In this document: positions 6,317-10,886 of the stretch, one piece after another
How positions within the stretch are numbered: the stretch's first letter is position 1
Layout: each line of letters begins with the position of its first letter
From: DATJQF01 sp035505995
Lineage (GTDB): Bacteria; Bacteroidota; Bacteroidia; Bacteroidales; FEN-979
Direction: 5' to 3'
NCBI GenBank assembly: GCA_035505995.1
Contig: DATJQF010000002.1
Coordinates: 1-10,886 of the forward strand
Length of the DNA stretch: 10,886 nt
Program-made: the position numbers and the translations under genes
Notes under the pieces: model-generated
Database searches by the model: none
The model's input: the letters and a program-made list of their open reading frames with translations, nothing else
What the model was told of the DNA's origin: nothing

Positions 6317-7603
6317 TCAATGGGAAAAATCCGGGTACCGGAACACTTTCCCCTCATAGTTTTTAAGGAGGACATAATTTTCTTCCCGGCCCTGGGTATA
6401 GTCGGGGAGGAGAGGGATCTTGCCGCCGCCGCCCGGAGCATCGATGACATACTGCGGAACGGCGTACCCGCTGGTGTGTCCGCGCAGCCCGCGGATGATC
6501 TCGAGTCCCTTCTCCACGGTAGTGCGGAAATGAGCCGATCCCAGGATCGGGTCGCACTGGTACAGGTAGTAGGGGCGAACCCGGATCATCAGCAGCAGGT
6601 GCATCAGCTTTTTCATGGTGGCCACCTCATCGTTGACCCCCTTCAGCAGGACCGTCTGGCTTCCCAGCGGGATCCCGGCATTGGCGAGCTTTTCGCAGGC
6701 TTCCTTCACTTCCGGCGTGATCTCGTCCGGGTGGGTGAAATGGATGCTCAGGTACAGGGGATGATATTTCCGGAGGAGGTTCAGCAAGGGTTTGGTGATG
6801 CGTTGCGGGAGCACCGCGGGCACTTTGGTCCCGATCCGGATGATCTCCACATGCTCGATGGCACGCAGGCGGGAGAGCAGGTATTCGATCTGCATATCCG
6901 GCAGCGTCAGCGGATCGCCGCCGGAGATCAGTACGTCCCGCACCACGGGGTTTTGCTCGATGTACTGCAGCGCGGGTTCCCAGGCTTTGGTCCCGACATG
7001 GCACTTGTCCTTGGCCACCATGTGTGAACGGGTGCAGTACCGGCAATAGGTGGAACAGAATCCGGTAGCCAGGAAGAGCACCCGGTCGGGATACCGGTGC
7101 ACCAGGTTGGGCACCGGGCTGTGATGCCCTTCCGACAACGGATCCGACGCTTCGCCGGGCGAGGTGATGAACTCATCGAATACCGGCACGGCGCTTTTCC
7201 GCAACGGCTGCTCCGTATTATATTTATCCAGCAGGCTCAGGTAATAAGGCGTGATGCGGACCGGCAGGGAATCGTTGACGCCGGTCTTCGGGCGGATCTC
7301 ATTTTCCGAGAGCCGGAGGAAGCGCGACAACTGCTCCAGCGTGGTTACGCTGTTCTTCAGCTGCCAGTGCCAGTTACACCAATCCTTCTCTGAGGCTTCG
7401 GGAAAATAATGATGCAGGAAATCGGCCGAGCGCGGGCTGATGCAGGTCTTGTCACGCTCAATCTTGTTCTGGAGGTAGGTGGTTAGGATCTCTTCTTCAC
7501 TGATAAATGGTCGCTTACTTGGAGGCTCTTCGTCTTCGTTAAGCTCCTGTTGCGTCACAACCAATTTTTCGTTTTGATGTTTTGCCATTGGGTTGTTTTG
7601 CAT
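6317..7603 (-). CDS. kamA: KamA-family radical SAM aminomutase, probable lysine 2,3-aminomutase
   Basis: Predicted to interconvert L-lysine and L-beta-lysine using S-adenosylmethionine, a 4Fe-4S cluster and PLP. With M1 at 7603 (428 aa), the cluster motif CxxxCxxC is Cys183, Cys187 and Cys190, the PLP lysine is Lys395 in APGGGGK, and Arg192 follows the cluster. The substrate-amine aspartates of lysine aminomutase are both present: Asp351 (QCD) and Asp388 (VIDAPGGGG). The spacings Cys-Asp 168, Asp-Asp 37 and Cys-Lys 212 are identical to the clostridial enzyme as I recall its numbering. Glutamate 2,3-aminomutase has Lys and Asn at these two sites. Differences are about 58 extra N-terminal residues, the first 30 acidic/polar, and a C-terminus that stops 33 residues after Lys395, so the CxCxxC zinc tail of the clostridial enzyme is missing. 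An alternative start is the ATG at 7588 (residue 6). It is the first gene of a four-gene operon. Confidence 0.9.
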   Translation of the reverse strand: MQNNPMAKHQNEKLVVTQQELNEDEEPPSKRPFISEEEILTTYLQNKIERDKTCISPRSADFLHHYFPEASEKDWCNWHWQLKNSVTTLEQLSRFLRLSENEIRPKTGVNDSLPVRITPYYLSLLDKYNTEQPLRKSAVPVFDEFITSPGEASDPLSEGHHSPVPNLVHRYPDRVLFLATGFCSTYCRYCTRSHMVAKDKCHVGTKAWEPALQYIEQNPVVRDVLISGGDPLTLPDMQIEYLLSRLRAIEHVEIIRIGTKVPAVLPQRITKPLLNLLRKYHPLYLSIHFTHPDEITPEVKEACEKLANAGIPLGSQTVLLKGVNDEVATMKKLMHLLLMIRVRPYYLYQCDPILGSAHFRTTVEKGLEIIRGLRGHTSGYAVPQYVIDAPGGGGKIPLLPDYTQGREENYVLLKNYEGKVFRYPDFSH

Positions 7604-7611
7604 TTAAATGC
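7600..7611. promoter_or_regulatory. 12-bp perfect palindrome over the kamA start codon
   Basis: GCATTTAAATGC is fully self-complementary and contains the more upstream of the two candidate kamA ATGs (7601-7603) on the minus strand. It may be a dimeric operator or simply chance in an AT-rich leader. It also bears on the start choice: if the ATG at 7588 is used, the palindrome lies wholly in the leader. Confidence 0.3.
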
Positions 7612-7822
7612 CGTTCAAAAACGCAAACAGAATTATTATATTGTGTGCTGCCTGCAATTTCCGGGAACGGTTTTTTTGTTCAATTCTCGATGCGTTTTTC
7701 AGTGATCGGTATGTTGTTTTTTTCGGACTGCAAATAGGTACATTTTTTACTTAATTTTGACAATAGGGTTACATTTTTTTTCAACAAAAAATTGTTAATA
7801 AAGCTAATTCTGTTTTTCTCCG
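7604..7822. other. divergent AT-rich intergenic region between kamA and the hydrolase
   Basis: 219 bp, markedly richer in A and T than its surroundings, with many T runs. It holds the plus-strand promoter described separately. For kamA I find only a weak minus-strand candidate: TCTGTTTG at 7624-7631 (one mismatch to TAnnTTTG) with TTG at 7655-7657 and a long 23-nt spacer. A small inverted repeat, AACAA-4 nt-TTGTT at 7783-7796, falls in the hydrolase leader. No RNA gene or riboswitch is recognised. Confidence 0.6.
7728..7759 (+). promoter_or_regulatory. probable promoter of the alpha/beta hydrolase
   Basis: TAATTTTG at 7752-7759 matches the TAnnTTTG -7 box. The -33 region is weak (CTG at 7728-7730, 21-nt spacer). 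A start near 7764 gives a leader of about 58 nt to the GTG at 7823. An imperfect direct repeat, TACATTTTTT at 7739-7748 and 7770-7779, brackets the -7 box. Confidence 0.4.
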
Positions 7823-8590
7823 GTGAGACTCTTCTTTCGCCAATACGGACAAGGGTTTCCGGTGATCGTCCTTCACGGATTGTTCGGCCTGTCTGATAAT
7901 TGGGTCACTTTCGGGCGAAGACTGGCGGACGATTTCAGCGTATACCTTTTGGATCTCAGGAACCACGGGCAATCCCCGCACAGCGATGAATTCACATTTG
8001 AAGCCATGGAAGCGGACCTTCTCGAATTTCTTGATGAGCGCGGCTTTCCGGAGGTTCACCTGATCGGGCACTCGCTGGGAGGGAAAGTGGCGATGCTCTT
8101 TTCCCTGGATCATCCGGAACGCTTGAAGAAGCTGGTCATTGCAGATATCAGCCTCCGGAACTACACGGATCCCCGCGAGCAACTCGACCTGATCCGGGCG
8201 ATGCAGGCGGTGGATCTTTCCCGGGCCGGGTCGAGGTCGGATGTGGATCGACAGCTTTCCCTCTCTGTAAAGAATGTGCGGATCAGGCAATTCCTGTTGA
8301 AGAACGTTTTCTGGAAAAGCCCGTCGGTGCTGGCCTGGCGGCTGAACCTCGCAGGAATCTCGGAAAATATTTTCCGGGTATTTCAGGCGGTGGAGCGGGA
8401 AGGCATCTTTCCCGGCCCGGCACTCCTGGTGCGGGGAGGCCGTTCGGATTATGTGACGGAGGAAGATCTTCTCCCGCTAAAAATAAAATTTCCCCGGCTG
8501 GCCGTGCAAACCCTGGAGAATGCCTCGCATTGGGTTCACGCCGACGAACCGGAGAAATTTTACGAGCTCGTCCGGGACTTCCTCAAATGA
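7823..8590 (+). CDS. alpha/beta hydrolase, YbfF-type esterase
   Basis: 255 aa, a cytoplasmic single-domain alpha/beta hydrolase. The nucleophile elbow is GHSLGG at 82-87 with Ser84; the oxyanion-hole motif is LHGLFG at 17-22. The likely acid is Asp209 in GGRSDYV and the base His236 in SHWVHAD, completing a Ser-Asp-His triad. LHGLFGLSDNW near the N-terminus and DLRNHGQSP at 44-52 are the hallmarks of the YbfF group (esterase activity on short acyl esters or acyl-CoA in characterised members). The start is GTG at 7823: an in-frame stop lies 18 nt upstream with no ATG between, and the first residues MRLFFRQYGQG fit the family. The physiological substrate is unknown. It diverges from kamA and converges on the LiaF-like gene with only 3 nt between the stop codons, so no terminator is visible at its end. 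Confidence 0.9.
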   Translation: MRLFFRQYGQGFPVIVLHGLFGLSDNWVTFGRRLADDFSVYLLDLRNHGQSPHSDEFTFEAMEADLLEFLDERGFPEVHLIGHSLGGKVAMLFSLDHPERLKKLVIADISLRNYTDPREQLDLIRAMQAVDLSRAGSRSDVDRQLSLSVKNVRIRQFLLKNVFWKSPSVLAWRLNLAGISENIFRVFQAVEREGIFPGPALLVRGGRSDYVTEEDLLPLKIKFPRLAVQTLENASHWVHADEPEKFYELVRDFLK

Positions 8591-8593
8591 ACA

Positions 8594-9535
8594 TCAATAC
8601 CGGTTGATCTCGATCGAGGAGACGGCTGTTTTCACCACGATCTCAAATTTATTTTTCGCGGCGGCATAATTCTCCGTTTCCCAGGTATGATCCCCGGTCT
8701 TCTTGAATCCTTCAAAATCGCGGCTGGCGAGGAACGATTCGGAAGAGACCTGGCATCCGGCATCTTTCGGGACACTGACCTTGATGGACGAAGCGCCCGC
8801 ATTGAAAGTGAAATGGGTGAAAGGATTCGTATCCCCGAGCTTGACGTTGATGGAAGAGGCGCCCGCATCGATCGTAGCCGTATCGATCTTGTAAGCGGTC
8901 AGGTCCAGCTCCATATCGGCGGCACCGATATCGAGCTTCAGGTTCCAGGCAGGTTTGGGATTTAATTTAATCTCCACCCGGTTCTTGTTCAGCCGGTGTG
9001 CGGAACCTCCCTCCTGCAACCGCAGGGAAACCGTCCGGGTCCCTTTCTGCAAGTTGGTTGTCAGCTCATAATTCCCGATATCGCCGGTTTTGCTGAAGGA
9101 AAGGAAGTCGCCCGTATTCCCCATAATAAAGAAATTGCCGGCGGCGGCATCCAGCTCCAGCACTCCTTTCCGGTCCGACGAGTCGAAGGGAACGGTCAGG
9201 TTCTGATCCTTATAATTGGTCGAACCCCAATCACGGTCCCCCTTGTCGTTCCAATGCCAGCCGAAATTATTCCCGTCGTTACGAAAATGCAGGAACCAGT
9301 TGCTTTCGGTCAGACGGTTGATGAATAAAAAAGTGAAGAGGATCACCGCGCCCAGCAGCGCATATTTTATTCCGTCGCGGATCGGCAGGATGGCAATGCC
9401 CCAAAAGAGCAGGATCAGCGGCCACAGCTTCCAGAAGGAAAGCCAGGTGAAATGAAGGATATTCAGATTCCTGAAAATGAACAGGACCCCGATCATGATC
9501 AGGATAATGGCCCAGAAAAGATGCTTGTATCTCAT
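8594..9535 (-). CDS. LiaF-like membrane protein: LiaI/LiaF-type TM module plus beta-solenoid domain
   Basis: 313 aa. Three hydrophobic helices at about 7-22, 36-51 and 57-73, in the style of the LiaI/LiaF transmembrane module (GVLFIFRNL, then LWPLILLFWGI). A Trp/Asn/Asp-rich linker follows at 78-107. The C-terminal half (about 110-313) is predicted to be all-beta and holds related strands about 21 residues apart: GAADMELDL (204-212), GASSINVKLG (225-234), GASSIKVSVP (247-256), and AVSSIEI at the end (304-310). This fits the LiaF C-terminal or toast-rack (DUF4097-like) solenoid family. Three helices put the solenoid on the periplasmic side if the N-terminus is cytoplasmic. The gene lies 34 nt after the PspC-domain gene on the same strand, and the two share the TM module, so a joint role in sensing or buffering envelope stress is likely (inference). 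Confidence 0.8.
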   Translation of the reverse strand: MRYKHLFWAIILIMIGVLFIFRNLNILHFTWLSFWKLWPLILLFWGIAILPIRDGIKYALLGAVILFTFLFINRLTESNWFLHFRNDGNNFGWHWNDKGDRDWGSTNYKDQNLTVPFDSSDRKGVLELDAAAGNFFIMGNTGDFLSFSKTGDIGNYELTTNLQKGTRTVSLRLQEGGSAHRLNKNRVEIKLNPKPAWNLKLDIGAADMELDLTAYKIDTATIDAGASSINVKLGDTNPFTHFTFNAGASSIKVSVPKDAGCQVSSESFLASRDFEGFKKTGDHTWETENYAAAKNKFEIVVKTAVSSIEINRY

Positions 9536-9569
9536 GGCTTGAAAAGTTTAAGGGTGGGACTTCCGGCGA

Positions 9570-10055
9570 TCATCCCTGCCGGCGGCGTCCCGATACCACA
9601 TTGATCAACAGGCCGATCCCGATAACGATGAGAATGACCGGCCAGAGGTCCCCGAAATTGACATTCGGAAGGAACTCATCCGCTAAAAATAAAACGCCCA
9701 GGGTGATCAGGACCAGGCCTCCGATCAGGCTGCCGCGGCGATGCCGTTCCGGTTTCCCCGGTTCCATCGGGTTCCCTGAGGATGGATTCACCTGGGAACC
9801 CTGCGGGCTCCCCGTGTTCGATTGCTGATTTTCCATTGTAGCTGAATTTAATATCTGAGGATTGAGGATCGGTTTCTCCGGCGTGACGATCCAGAGAATG
9901 ATATAAAGCAATACGCCGCCGCCCCCGACCAGGGCCAGGACCACGAAAATCAACCGCACCAGGATCGGATCCATTTCGAAATATTCACCCAATCCCGTGC
10001 AAACGCCGGCAATCACTTTATCCGTGCCGTTCCGGTAAAATCGCTTCGGTTCCAT
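9570..10055 (-). CDS. PspC-domain protein with C-terminal LiaI/LiaF-type TM module
   Basis: 161 aa. Residues 1-60 are a classic PspC domain: a basic start (MEPKRFYRN), KVIAGVCTGLGEYFEMDP (13-30), then a helix at about 31-57 closing in WIVTPEK. PspC proteins act in the phage-shock or envelope-stress response at the inner membrane. A polar linker rich in Asn, Ser, Gly, Pro and Gln spans 61-110. It is followed by a second membrane module at 111-154 (GVLFLADEF, LWPVILIVIGIGLLI) and a basic tail GRRRQG. This second module resembles the N-terminus of the neighbouring LiaF-like protein. The linker DNA contains two exact TGAGGAT heptamers (9856-9869) and an in-frame ATG at 9834-9836 (Met74), hinting at an old fusion. 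The gene lies between tatC (62 nt upstream) and the LiaF-like gene (34 nt downstream). Confidence 0.87.
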   Translation of the reverse strand: MEPKRFYRNGTDKVIAGVCTGLGEYFEMDPILVRLIFVVLALVGGGGVLLYIILWIVTPEKPILNPQILNSATMENQQSNTGSPQGSQVNPSSGNPMEPGKPERHRRGSLIGGLVLITLGVLFLADEFLPNVNFGDLWPVILIVIGIGLLINVVSGRRRQG

Positions 10056-10098
10056 GTTCTTAGTTCAGTTTTTGTTCCCGTTAGACGCCGGATCCCGC

Positions 10099-10117
10099 TT
10101 CCGGTTACAACCCGGAA
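10099..10117 (-). other. 6-bp hairpin directly after the tatC stop codon
   Basis: TTCCGG at 10112-10117 (minus-strand reading) and CCGGAA at 10099-10104 can pair around a 7-nt loop. The stem touches the tatC stop codon at 10118-10120. No T run follows, so it does not qualify as an intrinsic terminator. It could attenuate or stabilise the tatC message ahead of pspC. Confidence 0.3.
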
Positions 10118-10886
10118 TCATCCGGCCGGCATTTCCTCCGCTTCATCCGCCTCTTCCTCTTCTTCCTCCATCCGCTTGCGGTACATCCTCCCCGACACCG
10201 CCACGCTTACCTCATACAAGGCATACAGGGGAATGGCGACCACCAGCTGGCTGACCACATCGGGGCTGGGGGTGATCAGACCGGCAATGATCAGGATCAC
10301 GACGATCGTATGCTTGCGGTATTTTTTCAGGAAGGCGGGAGAAAGGATCCCGATCCGCGTAAGGAACAGCACGACCACCGGGAATTCAAAGATGAGGCCC
10401 ATCAGGAGGGTCATGGTAGTGACGGAGCTGGAATAAGAAGTAAGGGCGATCTGGTTCGTGACCGAAGCGCTCACCTGGTAGCTCCCGAGGAAATTGACCA
10501 TCAGCGGGACCACCACGAAATAGCTGAAGAGGACCCCGATCAGGAAGAGCAGGGAGATGATACCTACCGCACCGCGCGTGCTCTTGCGCTCCTTGTCCGT
10601 CAACCCCGGGCTGATAAAATGCCAGAATTCCCACACGATATAGGGAGAGGCGATGATGAAACCAGCCAGGAACGAGATCGTCATATGCGACATGAATTGC
10701 CCGGCCAGGTTGATGTTGATCAGGTGGAAGCCGGCAGTGTCGGGACAAAGCGCATTCATCGAGATCATTTTGCCCAGCTTGCAAAGGATCCGGTAGGTGA
10801 TGAAATCCGGGTCCTTCGGGGCCAGCAGGATATAATCAAACAATACTTTTTTAAAGGCAATGGCAATGATGGTAAGGACGATCACG
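10118..10886 (-). CDS. tatC: Sec-independent protein translocase subunit TatC (5' end outside the window)
   Basis: 255 residues are visible; the N-terminus lies beyond the right edge, and the GTG at 10883-10885 is an internal Val, not the start. TatC is the multi-spanning receptor of the twin-arginine pathway and exports folded proteins across the inner membrane. Recognisable parts are a long first periplasmic loop (about 20-55, containing YRILCKLGK) of the Bacteroidota type, SPYIVWEFWHFISPGLTDKER (80-100) matching the family's conserved second-helix/loop segment, FEFPVVV with the conserved membrane Glu, and LITPSPDVVSQ before the last helices. The C-terminal tail is strongly acidic: eleven Glu or Asp and Ala residues at about 240-250 follow basic RKRM. 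No tatA is visible; it may lie outside. The pspC gene begins 62 nt downstream with no clear promoter between, so co-transcription is possible. Confidence 0.93.
   Translation of the reverse strand, partial: VIVLTIIAIAFKKVLFDYILLAPKDPDFITYRILCKLGKMISMNALCPDTAGFHLININLAGQFMSHMTISFLAGFIIASPYIVWEFWHFISPGLTDKERKSTRGAVGIISLLFLIGVLFSYFVVVPLMVNFLGSYQVSASVTNQIALTSYSSSVTTMTLLMGLIFEFPVVVLFLTRIGILSPAFLKKYRKHTIVVILIIAGLITPSPDVVSQLVVAIPLYALYEVSVAVSGRMYRKRMEEEEEEADEAEEMPAG

Noticed and set aside
6317..7603. KamA as glutamate 2,3-aminomutase
   Set aside because: Both lysine-type aspartates are present (Asp351, Asp388) where the glutamate enzyme has Lys and Asn.
10099..10117. Intrinsic terminator after tatC
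   Set aside because: The 6-bp stem is not followed by a T run on the minus strand, so it was recorded only as a hairpin.

Overview
The window is a GC-rich chromosomal stretch from a member of the Bacteroidota, seen as protein-dense core sequence with short AT-rich gaps. The case for Bacteroidota rests on three things. The promoter-like elements match the phylum's TAnnTTTG -7 box rather than an E. coli-type -10. Start codons lack clear Shine-Dalgarno sequences. The PdxJ, TatC and YbfF-like proteins read like Bacteroidota versions of these families. I see no phage, transposon, CRISPR, rRNA or tRNA sequence, and the genus cannot be named from what is visible.

Layout, left to right. (1) 14-868, minus strand: a small secreted Cys/Met/Lys-rich protein with a near-perfect promoter, then dtd (D-aminoacyl-tRNA deacylase). 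(2) 869-1021: a divergent control region holding a six-unit heptamer array and two back-to-back -7 boxes. (3) 1022-3850, plus strand: pdxJ (vitamin B6 synthesis), a secreted M19 membrane-dipeptidase homologue and an adenosine-deaminase-family hydrolase whose substrate pocket differs from true adenosine deaminase. The last two genes overlap. (4) 3853-7603, minus strand: a compact four-gene operon encoding a lysine 2,3-aminomutase-type radical SAM enzyme, two different Ddl-like ATP-grasp ligases and a GNAT acetyltransferase. (5) 7604-7822: an AT-rich divergent control region. (6) 7823-8590, plus strand: an alpha/beta hydrolase of the YbfF type. (7) 8594-10886, minus strand: tatC (cut by the window edge), a PspC-domain protein and a LiaF-like membrane protein.

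The most interesting unit is region 4. Gene order, packing and residue-level evidence suggest a pathway that makes beta-lysine from lysine, joins it to one or two further amino or carboxylic acids by ATP-dependent amide bonds, and probably acetylates an amine. The logic resembles N-acetyl-beta-lysine and N-acetylglutaminylglutamine-amide osmolyte synthesis, but the enzyme set differs from either. This is inference, and no product can be read from sequence. Region 7 looks like an envelope unit: a protein export channel followed by two membrane proteins that share the same short transmembrane module. The other genes are housekeeping or generic hydrolases.

Promoter calls are pattern matches only. 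Coordinates and motif positions were read by eye.
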